Below are positions 1 through 8,900 of a stretch of 16,208 nt of DNA, piece by piece (position 1 is the stretch's first letter; every line of letters begins with the position of its first letter). The stretch comes from JACCYQ01 sp036675565 (GTDB taxonomy: Bacteria; Bacteroidota; Bacteroidia; Chitinophagales; Chitinophagaceae). The notes under the pieces are model-generated. The model was given only the letters and a program-made list of their open reading frames with translations, had not been told where the DNA came from and searched no databases. The position numbers and the translations under genes were made by a program. Location of the stretch: contig JAKFER010000021.1 in the NCBI GenBank assembly GCA_036675565.1, positions 1 through 16,208 on the forward strand, in the 5' to 3' direction.

Positions 1-1810
1 CTGAAGCTTCACCCGAAAAAATGCCCCATTCCTTGCTGCCCTCGAACTGGAGCCCAGCACTGATACTCATGGTTGACTGCCCTGAAGAAAAATCTTTTTC
101 CATTTTAAAAATAACTCCTTCCCCACCGGAAAAACTGAATTTTTCACAGTTTAATGCCAATCGTCCAACCACAAATGGAATATCAATGTTAATGGGACAT
201 TCCATTTCTTTGGTATCATCAGATTCTTCTTTGGGTGCTACATTCGTTATTTTATCATCGCATCTTCCACCTGCTATAACAAAGGGGTTATATGCTAAAA
301 CTTTCAATTTAGATAAATATTCAGAAGCTGCATTCAGGAAGGCAGCATTAGCCAGGTGTTCATTCAATCCGCTCATATAACCGTAATAGGCTTCAATATT
401 AAATACCCAGCGCAAATGCCTGATTTTTTCTTTTTGAATATCTATACGTGCAGCTGAAATGGCACCTTGCGAACTATTTCCCAGCGCAAGCATTTTTTGG
501 CAGCGCTCCTCATTTAACTTAAAAATTGCTGCACAATCAGCAGCCCGACCTTCACCACAATCATATTGGGCATAACGCTGATCAAAATCTTCAATGATTG
601 CCTGTCTTTGTTTTTCATATTCATCAATCAAACGCTGGTAAACAGTTTCAAGATTTTTCATTTTTTCCATGTGTGATATGGATTCATTCTGCATTTGCTT
701 TGGTAAATATTTCATTTTACGCATCGTTGCCATGTTCAACTGGCTACCGGGCATAAATAGCTGGCCGGGCATCGACCGGTTCTTTAATGCATGCATTAAA
801 TCCTGCTGTGTTTTTTCCATTGAACGGTCCAACATTTCATCACCAAGTTTTCTTTCTGCAAAACCCAGTTCGCTGTATTGAAAAGCCATCTTATCAATAA
901 AATTTACAAAATCCTCGTGCTCCTGTTTAATATACGGCGCATCACCAGGGCCAGAACATTGCCGCGGTAGTTGATATTTATATTCATTAAAATATGGAAA
1001 GTCAATGCTGATGTTCATAGGTGGAACAAAGCCTTCAGCATCATCACCAGCAATCTCTGCCAATCCTTCTTCTGCTTCTGAGTGATGTGATCCTTTCAAT
1101 GCATTTTCGAAATACGCCTGTGCTTTTGCTTTATTTCCTCTTGACTTTTCAATTTGACCTGCAGTATTATTTGCTTCGGGGTGATGAGGAGACTTCTTAA
1201 TACATCGTCCAAAAAATTTCATGGCCGTATCTAACTGTCCAACCCCGGCATATGCCTGGCCAATATTGTTCAATACCATTGGATTTTCCGGAAACCGGTT
1301 GTACAAAGATCGCAACACGGGCAAAGCATGATAGGAAGCGCCACCCATGTGCAACAATGCACCCAGGTTATTTAAGATCAGCGGATCCCCGGACTTTTGA
1401 ATGCCGGCCTGCAGCGCCATCAATATAGCTTCAGCCCGCGAACCATTATACCATCTACTCATAGCCGTTATACTTAATTTATCTCCATCCTGGCCAAGAA
1501 GTTTCACTGAAGCCTGAACAGCATCAATTGCCCCTACAGGTAAATTCGTTTTATAAGCAGTGTACAATTTCTTTAAATAGCCACTCATTTGCCCTTCATT
1601 GGTAGGTGTAGCAGGCAAGGCAGCCAACGTTGTTTTGTTTGGCAAAGGGAAAACTTTACTTTCTTCATCATCTTCATTTTCCCATGCATCCCCAAATCCC
1701 GTATCAAACATGACCTGGCGAGCCAGTGCTTCTGTCTCTGCGGATATTTGTTGAGGATAAACACCAGTACCTAAGAGCACGCAAAGGATATATAATAATC
1801 CATTCTTCAT
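1..1810 (-). CDS. Secreted tetratricopeptide-repeat protein, 3' end outside window
   Basis: An uninterrupted frame of 603 codons runs from ATG at 1810 to the window edge, so the C-terminus is missing. Residues 1-20 form a signal peptide (MKNGLLYILCVLLGTGVYPQ), predicting export to the periplasm or outer membrane. An acidic stretch (EDDEE, about 46-50) follows. About residues 141-245 hold around three TPR-like helical pairs, shown by spaced LNNLGALL, LNNIGQAYAGVGQLDTA and AQAYFENAL motifs, which suggests protein-protein contacts. The part beyond the TPRs is not recognised. It has a Met/Lys/Glu-rich helical stretch and at least seven cysteines (in CSGPG, YDCGEG, ADCAAIF, ERCQKM, GGRCDD, MECPIN, LNCEKF), then becomes beta-like near the edge. 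It lies 111 bp downstream of the OmpA-family gene, in the same direction and with no hairpin terminator between them, so co-transcription is possible. No enzymatic function can be assigned. Confidence 0.85.
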   Translation of the reverse strand, partial: MKNGLLYILCVLLGTGVYPQQISAETEALARQVMFDTGFGDAWENEDDEESKVFPLPNKTTLAALPATPTNEGQMSGYLKKLYTAYKTNLPVGAIDAVQASVKLLGQDGDKLSITAMSRWYNGSRAEAILMALQAGIQKSGDPLILNNLGALLHMGGASYHALPVLRSLYNRFPENPMVLNNIGQAYAGVGQLDTAMKFFGRCIKKSPHHPEANNTAGQIEKSRGNKAKAQAYFENALKGSHHSEAEEGLAEIAGDDAEGFVPPMNISIDFPYFNEYKYQLPRQCSGPGDAPYIKQEHEDFVNFIDKMAFQYSELGFAERKLGDEMLDRSMEKTQQDLMHALKNRSMPGQLFMPGSQLNMATMRKMKYLPKQMQNESISHMEKMKNLETVYQRLIDEYEKQRQAIIEDFDQRYAQYDCGEGRAADCAAIFKLNEERCQKMLALGNSSQGAISAARIDIQKEKIRHLRWVFNIEAYYGYMSGLNEHLANAAFLNAASEYLSKLKVLAYNPFVIAGGRCDDKITNVAPKEESDDTKEMECPINIDIPFVVGRLALNCEKFSFSGGEGVIFKMEKDFSSGQSTMSISAGLQFEGSKEWGIFSGEAS

Positions 1811-1921
1811 TGTCAGGAATTTTAATATAGATGGAGATTTTTTTTGTTAATGGATGCACCCGTTGGATGCTTCCTTTTTGTAGGCTGATATCTATTAACG
1901 TCAATGCATACCCTAAAACGG

Positions 1922-3205
1922 TCATGCTTTTACAAATTCTACCCTGCGGTTTTGCTCCTTACCTTCTTTGGTTTTATTGTCAGCTACGGGACTGGTTTCT
2001 CCTTTTCCATCTGCACTGATCCGGTTTGCATCAACATTAAATTCTTTGGCAAGCAAATCTTTTACAGCTGTTGCTCTTTCCTTACTGAGTTTGAGGTTAA
2101 CAGCATCATCCCCATCAGCACTGGTGTGCCCGATGACCTTGATATTTAAAGTCGCATTTTCTTTTAATACGGTAGCTATTTCTTTGATCACACCATAAGA
2201 TTCAGGTTTGATCACGGCACTGTTAACATCGAATAAAATACCCGTTGTACTAAAACTTCCCTCCTCTACAAGTTTGTGCCTGGTATCTGGTAAACCTGAT
2301 GCAACTTTTATATTAGAAATATATAATCCGAAATTATTATCGTGATAAGGCCAGTATTCGGCAACACTGAAGAAAAGCTGGTTAAGTGGAGAACCGGTAT
2401 TGACTACTTTTGGAAGATCAAATATTTTCTGGTCATTTACCCAAAAGCGTATACGTTGCTTTTGAACCTGAATAGCATAATGCGCCACTTTAAAAAAAGA
2501 TTTGCTGTAAGCGGCCACTACCTGTTTATCACTTTCAAATGTATTCCTGCCATCGTAGCGTGTACTTAATTGCATTTTAGAAATTGCATCCACGTTCGGC
2601 TGCAGGTTAATGGAAACTACATTCTTTGAAAGGTATTCCCTGAACAAATCATTGCTGGCAGGATCAGGATCTCCAAAACCGAGTAAACCCAGGTTGAATG
2701 ATGGAAAAAACCTGGTTCCCGAAGGAGCAGTTCCATCAATGATCACATCGAATTCAACAGTATAATCTTGTCCATATTCTTTCTTATTATCGCTGAAATA
2801 TTTCATACCGGGATAAAGACGCAACCAACGTCCCTGGAAATTTTCAAGTGTAACAACTTCACCTTTCCCGGAGGCGTTCCAGTTAACAGGCAACTCACCA
2901 ATTTCATCCTGGCTGAAATCTTCTTTATAGATAATTTTTTCACCTGGAACAAAATCGTAACGACTGTATGCTTTAATTCCTCCTTTTTCGGATTCAGCAG
3001 ATGCTACACCTGTTTCTGATTGATTAGTTTCATCATTTTTGTTTTTGCCTTCTGCATCATCCAGTTCTTTGTCTATGGCTTTGTCAATTTTATTATCGAT
3101 CCTGTTCTGAACCTTATTTTTTGCCTTATTCAACATGTTCCCTAATTGCGCCTGCAAAAGAAATGGGGACATAGTGATCCAAAGAATGAAACAAATTTTT
3201 TTCAT
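1922..3205 (-). CDS. OmpA-family envelope protein with jelly-roll-like middle region
   Basis: This is a 427-residue exported protein. Residues 1-20 (MKKICFILWITMSPFLLQAQ) are a signal peptide. Residues 21-60 are a Lys/Asp-rich amphipathic helix (NKIDKAIDKELDDAE) that may form a coiled coil. About residues 75-310 look like a beta-sandwich of the LamG/concanavalin type: a KEDFS-start strand, IQVQKQRIRFWVND, and FGLYISNIKV as the final strand. About residues 318-427 are an OmpA C-terminal domain (ILFDVNSAVIKPES, IGHTSADGDD, LKLSKERA, QNRRVEF), which in this family binds peptidoglycan. Arg377 matches the E. coli OmpA ligand Arg286, but Ser362 stands where Asp271 would be, with Asp364 two residues later. 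The likely role is tethering a carbohydrate- or protein-binding module to the cell wall. The central fold is judged by pattern only. The gene sits between a serine hydrolase (68 bp upstream) and a secreted TPR gene. Confidence 0.92.
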   Translation of the reverse strand: MKKICFILWITMSPFLLQAQLGNMLNKAKNKVQNRIDNKIDKAIDKELDDAEGKNKNDETNQSETGVASAESEKGGIKAYSRYDFVPGEKIIYKEDFSQDEIGELPVNWNASGKGEVVTLENFQGRWLRLYPGMKYFSDNKKEYGQDYTVEFDVIIDGTAPSGTRFFPSFNLGLLGFGDPDPASNDLFREYLSKNVVSINLQPNVDAISKMQLSTRYDGRNTFESDKQVVAAYSKSFFKVAHYAIQVQKQRIRFWVNDQKIFDLPKVVNTGSPLNQLFFSVAEYWPYHDNNFGLYISNIKVASGLPDTRHKLVEEGSFSTTGILFDVNSAVIKPESYGVIKEIATVLKENATLNIKVIGHTSADGDDAVNLKLSKERATAVKDLLAKEFNVDANRISADGKGETSPVADNKTKEGKEQNRRVEFVKA

Positions 3206-3273
3206 TTTGATTAATTTATTATTAATGAATTTTGATTATAGTATATAATTGTTTTTAAAAAATGTCTTTCAGA

Positions 3274-4464
3274 TCATCGCCATGCAGCAACCAATTTGCA
3301 CAATTCATTTTTAAAGTCAGTGATTTTAAAAAGGTAAGGACCTGTCAATAGTCTCCCTGCATTAATATTTATGTATAAGTAGGTATTGGTATCTGGTATA
3401 AAAAGGATCATAGTTGATGATCCTAATCCATCACCTTCATGCCCCCATTGTAGTGTACTCCCTTCAGCATATTGAAAACATTCAATGCCTAATCCATATT
3501 CAGGCTCAGTTGAATTTTTTCCTTTCACCCATGTACGCATTTCATTTAAGGATTCCGTTGATAAAATATTACCAAGCTGGTTGTAAAAACCAATTACATT
3601 CACTGCTGTTGCTGCTATACCCCCATATCCATCACTTGCATTTGCTAATGCATTATTCCAACGCGAAATGTTCTCCAATTGATTATTACCAAAACGATCA
3701 AAATAAGAATTTGGGAATGACATGGATTCTACCTGCCATGCCGGTAACTGGTACCACGAATTTTCAAGATGATGGGGTTCAAATATTTGTTCCTTTAATA
3801 ACTGACTATAACTTTTTCCAGTTACTGATTCAAGAATTAATTGCAGTAATAAATAATTAGTATTGGAATAAAAGAAATCGGTCGATGGTTCAAATAAAAG
3901 TGGTCTTCCATCCATCATCTTTAATTTCTCCATTAGTGAAGGCTGCTGTAAAGGATTATTAAATTGCGCTACTTTGAAAGCCGGCAATTCTGTTACATTA
4001 TCAATTCCGGAGGTATGATTCAATAACATCCTGACAGAAATCTTTTCATGTCCCTCAATGTATTTTAAAACTTCACTATCAAGGTAGGCACCAATTTTTT
4101 CATCCAGGTTGATCTCCCCAATTTCCTTTTGCAATAAAACCAAAGCAGCAGTATAAGTTTTGGTAATACTAAACAACCAGTTAGCATCGCATTTTTCCAA
4201 TGCCCGGTGGTCTTCAATTTTAGCATAACCACCCGTTACATATAACCATCCATCGCCACTCTTTATAGTTACTTGTATCCCTGGTATTCCCTGGGTTATA
4301 TATTTATTCACAACAGCCTGAATGTCCGTTTTCATTTCATGGTTTGGATTGGATGTGAATCCTCCCTGGCATTCAGTGTAGTTAGTTTGATAGGGATCTT
4401 TTTGACATGAATTCAAAAAAAGAATTGCGCTCAAAAGCCAAAATGTATTGATAAATGATTTCAT
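3274..4464 (-). CDS. Serine hydrolase lipoprotein, class C beta-lactamase/DD-peptidase fold
   Basis: This 396-residue protein belongs to the beta-lactamase-related serine hydrolase family (PF00144), whose members include AmpC, D-alanyl-D-alanine carboxypeptidases and esterases. All three active-site motifs are present: SxxK as S99-I-T-K102 (nucleophile Ser99, general-base Lys102), YxN as Y199-S-N201, and HxG as H342-E-G344. The family HTSG motif is at 150-153. The N-terminus is a lipoprotein signal with lipobox LNSC, so Cys20 should be lipidated and the enzyme membrane-anchored outside the cytoplasm. The start codon lies one base after the TAG stop of the upstream barrel gene, which argues for one transcript and translational coupling. 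Real beta-lactamase activity cannot be claimed from sequence; a peptidase or esterase acting on peptidoglycan or peptides is equally possible. Confidence 0.92.
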   Translation of the reverse strand: MKSFINTFWLLSAILFLNSCQKDPYQTNYTECQGGFTSNPNHEMKTDIQAVVNKYITQGIPGIQVTIKSGDGWLYVTGGYAKIEDHRALEKCDANWLFSITKTYTAALVLLQKEIGEINLDEKIGAYLDSEVLKYIEGHEKISVRMLLNHTSGIDNVTELPAFKVAQFNNPLQQPSLMEKLKMMDGRPLLFEPSTDFFYSNTNYLLLQLILESVTGKSYSQLLKEQIFEPHHLENSWYQLPAWQVESMSFPNSYFDRFGNNQLENISRWNNALANASDGYGGIAATAVNVIGFYNQLGNILSTESLNEMRTWVKGKNSTEPEYGLGIECFQYAEGSTLQWGHEGDGLGSSTMILFIPDTNTYLYININAGRLLTGPYLFKITDFKNELCKLVAAWR

Positions 4465-4465
4465 G

Positions 4466-5062
4466 CTAATTATTTTTAAAGGTTTTTATTTTGAGACCAG
4501 CAGATAAAGAAGATACCGGAAGAATAGAAAGACCAGGACTGTAACCTGATAATACCTGTAATTGGTAAGCCATAAATGGGATCAGGTCATAACGGTCAAT
4601 GATGATCGATTTATAACCCACATTTAATTGCAAAGGAAATTGCAACATGCCTTTAACTGGTTGCCCCTTTAACCAGGAATCTCCATTGTATGCTAATGAT
4701 TGAGAAGGATAGCTTGCTATCCTGTAACCTGCACCTACCGCAACACCTATTTCTAATTTCGTCGCTATAGTTGCATTAAAATGAGCCAATACCTGTAAGA
4801 AGTAAGCATTCCCTTGTAATTTGTTTTTTGCAAATCCTCCTTGAACGCCCAGGCCATAATTTTGTTTTGAACCCATCAACCGGTGCAGCCCACCATACAT
4901 CGTTAATTCAGGTCTGCTGATTTTAAGTCCCTGGACTGGCGCATAAAAAGAATGAATACCTGAGGCCATTTCTAATTGCCATTTTCCATTGGAGGTTTTA
5001 CTTTGGCCTATGCCAGTAATGGAAAAAAGCAAGACGATTGAAAAGAATAAAAATGATTTCAT
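4466..5062 (-). CDS. Small secreted protein, probable outer-membrane beta-barrel
   Basis: I do not recognise this 198-residue protein by family. I chose ATG 5062 because it gives a compact signal peptide (MKSFLFFSIVLLFSITGIGQ) and the same MKSF opening as the next gene; an in-frame ATG at 5074 would add MHLI. The mature part is a run of alternating hydrophobic/polar segments rich in Gly and aromatic residues (YGLGVQGGFAKN, LEIGVAVGAGYR, LPLQL-like and LSAGLKIKTF strands) typical of 8- to 10-strand outer-membrane barrels, and it ends near a Phe-containing strand. It follows the two-component cassette but is separated from it by a terminator, so it probably begins a new transcript. It precedes the serine hydrolase by one base, suggesting the two products work together in the envelope. 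A lipid-modifying barrel enzyme is possible, but I see no catalytic motif. Confidence 0.7.
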   Translation of the reverse strand: MKSFLFFSIVLLFSITGIGQSKTSNGKWQLEMASGIHSFYAPVQGLKISRPELTMYGGLHRLMGSKQNYGLGVQGGFAKNKLQGNAYFLQVLAHFNATIATKLEIGVAVGAGYRIASYPSQSLAYNGDSWLKGQPVKGMLQFPLQLNVGYKSIIIDRYDLIPFMAYQLQVLSGYSPGLSILPVSSLSAGLKIKTFKNN

Positions 5063-5147
5063 GATTAAGTGCATTAACTAATGAAACACAAAGATTCATT
5101 GTAATAACACCTTTTTCCATAGCATGATAATGTGAAACAACCGCTTT

Positions 5148-5183
5148 AAAAAATAAAAGATGTGACATTTACATCACATCTTT
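5148..5183 (-). terminator. Rho-independent terminator after response regulator
   Basis: Read on the minus strand, a perfect 10-bp stem (AAAGATGTGA / TCACATCTTT, 5174-5183 with 5156-5165) encloses an 8-nt loop and is followed by TTTTATTTTTT. It starts about 27 bp after the response-regulator stop and separates the two-component cassette from the barrel/hydrolase pair. The stem is AT-rich, so termination may be partial. Confidence 0.75.
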
Positions 5184-5209
5184 CTGTATGGTTTGGGGTT
5201 TAATGAAAT

Positions 5210-5842
5210 TTAAAGAATTCTATCCTTGAATGCACGGGCTACGGCTTCGCTTTTACTGTTAACGTGTAATTTTTCGTATATCTTTTTGATGTGACTGCGA
5301 ACAGTATCAATGGCAATAAACATTTGGGAAGCGATCATTTTATAACTGTAACCATCAACCAATAATTGCAGCACCTGTTTTTCTCTTTCACTTAAATTAT
5401 AATCTTCACTTTTAGGTGTATTGATCTGCGAAAACATTTTTAAAACCTGGGTTGCTATACTGGCCGTCATGGGTGCACCACCACTGGCAGCTTCCGTAAT
5501 GAATTCCAAAAGCTTTGCTGGTGGCGTCTTCTTCAACACATATCCGTTAGCGCCGTTTTTTAATGCTTCAAATACATTACGGTTATCATCAAATACCGTA
5601 AGCATCAGCACTTTTACTTCATCATTTTTTTCCCTGATCAGTTTTAAACCCTCTATGCCGTTTGTACCCGGCATATCAATATCCATCAGGATTACATCAG
5701 GTTTCCAGGCTTCTACTTCAGCAGCGACATTGTTGCAATTTTTATATGCAGCAAGCACCGAAAAACCTTCGCTGCCATCTATTAACATCGTTAGTCCTTC
5801 TCTTAGCTGAGGATTGTCTTCGTATAGCAGCAATTTTATCAT
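5210..5842 (-). CDS. NarL/LuxR-family response regulator
   Basis: This 210-residue cytoplasmic DNA-binding regulator is the natural partner of the kinase gene 63 bp upstream. Residues 1-120 are a receiver domain: acidic pair Glu8-Asp9, phospho-acceptor Asp54 in VILMDIDMPG, Thr82 in LMLTVFDD, and conserved Lys104 in GYVLKK. About residues 147-205 are a LuxR-type helix-turn-helix (LSEREKQVLQLLVDG, then DTVRSHIKKIYEKLHV, the recognition helix). Length and architecture are standard for the NarL/FixJ class, and no key residue is missing. The final residues (AVARAFKDRIL) complete the HTH fold. An AT-rich gap with a dyad and a TAATTTTG box precedes it, so it could be made both from the kinase transcript and from its own promoter. 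Its targets are unknown; its own cassette is the first candidate. Confidence 0.95.
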   Translation of the reverse strand: MIKLLLYEDNPQLREGLTMLIDGSEGFSVLAAYKNCNNVAAEVEAWKPDVILMDIDMPGTNGIEGLKLIREKNDEVKVLMLTVFDDNRNVFEALKNGANGYVLKKTPPAKLLEFITEAASGGAPMTASIATQVLKMFSQINTPKSEDYNLSEREKQVLQLLVDGYSYKMIASQMFIAIDTVRSHIKKIYEKLHVNSKSEAVARAFKDRIL

Positions 5843-5856
5843 AGACTAAATTTTAC

Positions 5857-5864
5857 CAAAATTA
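5857..5864 (-). promoter_or_regulatory. Possible -7 box of an internal promoter for the response regulator
   Basis: On the minus strand TAATTTTG matches the Bacteroidota -7 consensus TAnnTTTG exactly and lies 14 bp before the regulator ATG. No good -33 TTTG is present at the usual 17-23 bp distance, so only the -7 half is supported. Confidence 0.3.
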
Positions 5865-5888
5865 CTATACTACCCCGCAATCTTTAAT

Positions 5889-5902
5889 CACATATTAATG
5901 TG
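5889..5902. promoter_or_regulatory. Candidate operator dyad CACAT-N4-ATGTG (kinase-regulator gap)
   Basis: The perfect inverted repeat CACAT-ATTA-ATGTG lies between the kinase stop codon and the regulator start, upstream of the TAATTTTG box. A closely similar site (15 of 18 bases including the AAT flank) is found upstream of the kinase at 9026-9039. Response regulators of the LuxR type bind short dyads, so autoregulation is a reasonable inference. Confidence 0.35.
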
Positions 5903-5905
5903 TAA

Positions 5906-8900
5906 TTATGAAACGGGAAGATTGAGGGTGATCTTTGTGCCTTCCCCAGGTTTTGACTGAACCTGTAACCTGCCCTTCAGGCTCTCCGTTCTTTTCTGCA
6001 TATTTCCCAATCCATTTCCACTATCCGCAGCCTGAACATTAAAACCAATTCCATCATCTTTAATAATAAGTATCAAACGATGCTGATGATATGCCACATG
6101 AATAAATACATGGCTGCAGCGTGCATATTTCGCAATGTTATTAACTGCTTCTTTAAAGATGAGGAAAAAATCCCTGCGAGCTTCCATATTTAATTTTACA
6201 TCTTTCACATTCTCATCCACCTTAAAATCCAGTTCAATATCTTTTGCTTCCAGCACACTGGTTGCAAATTCCCTCATGCGCCCGGTAATTTTTTGAATGG
6301 TGTCGTTATCCGGTTTGATGCTCCAAACAATATCGTCCATAGCTTCCATCATACGCTGGCTATTGTCACTGATCTTGCTAATATAATCACTGGCCTGAAC
6401 AGGATTTGAATTCAATCTTGTTTTGGCCATCGAACTCAAAATATTAATTGTACTTAAAGTTGAACCCATATCATCATGCAGATCCCGTGCAACTTTGGTC
6501 CTTAATTTTTCCAATGCAATTAATTTATTCACTCTCTGACGATAGATAAAATAAATCAACGCAGAAACAATTAGTAATAAAAGTGTGATAAACCACCAGG
6601 TTTTATAAAACGGGGGAGCAATATAAAAATTCATTGTTGTGATGGGTGATTGAACCCCTTGCATATTCTCGCAACGAACCATAAACTTGTAACGGCCTGG
6701 TGGCAATAATGTATAGCTTGCAATCTGGCTCCTGTCCGCCTGCACCCAATCTTTATCTGCACCTTCCAATTTATAATAATAAGTTAGTCTGTCCTGTTGT
6801 GAAAAACTGAGCGCCGAAAAGTAAATAGCAAATGCATGCTCATCAGGTTTCAGCTTTATCCGATCAAGATTTAAAAGAGAATCAACCGGCATAAAATTAT
6901 TGAATAAACGAAAGTCGGTTATAGTTACAGGTGGTGGTTTTACATCACTTTTTAATACATCCGGGTTAAACCCAAAAAGTGTATTTTCTCCACCAAACCA
7001 AACCTCTCCATTGCGCATATTAAATTTTGCTGTGGACGCTTTGTCTGCAAATACGATCCCATCCCGTTGATTATAAACCGTAAAAAGATCCTTTTTGAAG
7101 TTGTAGCTGCTTAAACCATTGTTAGTAATCAACCAGAGCATGCCTTCTTTATCCAGACTCATTTGCGAAACGAATGCAGAAGGTAATCCATTATGAATGG
7201 TCTTATTTATTATTTTTCCAGAATTTATATTCAGGATGCTTAATGCTCCTGTATTTGCGAAGAACAGGCTATCGTTGTATTGCAATATATCAGTAACCTT
7301 ATCGTCTGCCAATGATTTTTCTTCGTTGCCCTGGCTGGTAAAATGGTATATAATTTTTTCTCCTTTTTCATCCAGTACATAGATGCCCTCACCTGCAGTT
7401 CCCAGCCAAATCCGGTTTTTATGATCTATGTATAAACGTAAAATACCTGAATTGAACTTGTGAAGAAGTTGAAAACTGCTATTCGTATAAGGAGTACCGT
7501 TAGTCCACTTACCCAATTTGCCACCCAGGGTGCTGAACCAGAGATTACCCCGGGCATCTTCTTTAACATGACGTATCGTTTCGTTATTAAAGAAAGGAGG
7601 CTGTAGTGCATGGATGATCTTTTTTGTGGCTGGATCAATAACGGCAATATATCCCGCATGGCAACCTGCCCAAACATATCCGGTGGATTTATGCTGATGC
7701 AGATCCCAAACTCTTTTAAAAAAAATATCCATTTCCTTATTACCTGTTTGTGGTGTGGGCTGATCAATCTTCCTGAAAAATTTGTCAAAGAAAATCAGTC
7801 CCACATTCCAGGTACCAATCCAGTTTTCCAGGGATTGGGTTTCTAAAATGGTTTGTATCATGATCTCCTGCCCTGACAACTTCTTGAATAAAATATTGTA
7901 AACGCCTTCTTCTTCCGGGCTGGTAACATATAAACCATTGTCTGTGCTGATCCAGAGATTGTTTTCATAGTCCTCATGTATATGCACAATGTTGCGGCTG
8001 TTTATATCATACTCCTTAGGATCATTTTTTTTATGCTGGATTAGCTGGTTGCTTTCAGCATTATAACTCAATAAGGAGTTAATGCCTGCAGCCCAAAGTA
8101 TACCACTTTGTGAAATCATTAATTGGCTAACATCCATATATGCCGTTCCCAATGCTGGTGGATAGCTCTGTTCAAAAAGAGTTTTACCTTCTTTAGGATC
8201 ATAATGCAAGATGGTTAAGCCTTTTTCTACAGGCCTGAATTTCCAATAACCGATCCAGTAATTCCCATCATCCCCAATCACAAAATCACTGATGTGATCC
8301 AGGTTTTTTTCTTCAAACAATGGGATGCGTTGAGGATTATGTCCGCGATAATAAAGTTGCTTATCATGGGATTGGTAAACGGCCATACCACTATCGCTGA
8401 TCAGCCAATAATTACCATTGCGGGTATCTTCATACATATTTCTTATGGGCCAGTTGGAAGGAGTTTTGATTGGTAAATCCTGGTCAGTAAAAGTATTTCG
8501 CAAAGAGTCGTAAACCAGCACACCATAGCTGCGGATGATTAAGAAACAACGACCCTGGCTGTCTGTGAAAAGTTTATAACCGGCATTTGTTTTTAATGGT
8601 GTTTTAGTTTGAATTGCCGCCTTTTGCCAGGTAAAATTCCGGCGATCGTATTTACCAATTGTGGTGCCCTGCCTGATCCACATTTTTTGATTACCTGCAT
8701 CAAAAATTTCGTCTACACCTGCCGGTGGTAAACGGATTGCAGGGTCCATAATGGTAAACTGTACAAATTTTCTTCCATCAAATCTTTGTAAACCATTTTC
8801 AGTGCCTACCCACACAAATCCTTTTTCATCCTGCCAGGTACATTTTATTTTATTGGTGTTAAGGCCTTCATTAGTTGTAAAGCGGTTGAATACCAAAGCC

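Noticed and set aside
21..380. Plus-strand open frame of 119 codons near the window start
   Set aside because: The opposite strand has a 603-codon open frame with signal peptide and TPRs covering this region, which is the better gene.
1850..1871. Repeated GGATGC in the OmpA-TPR spacer
   Set aside because: Two 6-bp copies 7 bp apart in direct orientation are too short to support a repeat or terminator.
1704..1925. Minus-strand open frame of 73 codons overlapping the TPR gene start
   Set aside because: It starts in the spacer and runs in a different frame through the signal-peptide coding region of the TPR gene; it has no domain.
3414..3860. Plus-strand open frame of 148 codons
   Set aside because: It lies wholly inside the serine-hydrolase gene on the other strand, has no recognisable domain, and reads His/Leu-rich as antisense frames of AT-rich genes do.
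5421..5810. Plus-strand open frame of 129 codons
   Set aside because: It is antisense to the response-regulator receiver domain; it is Ser/Phe-rich with no domain.
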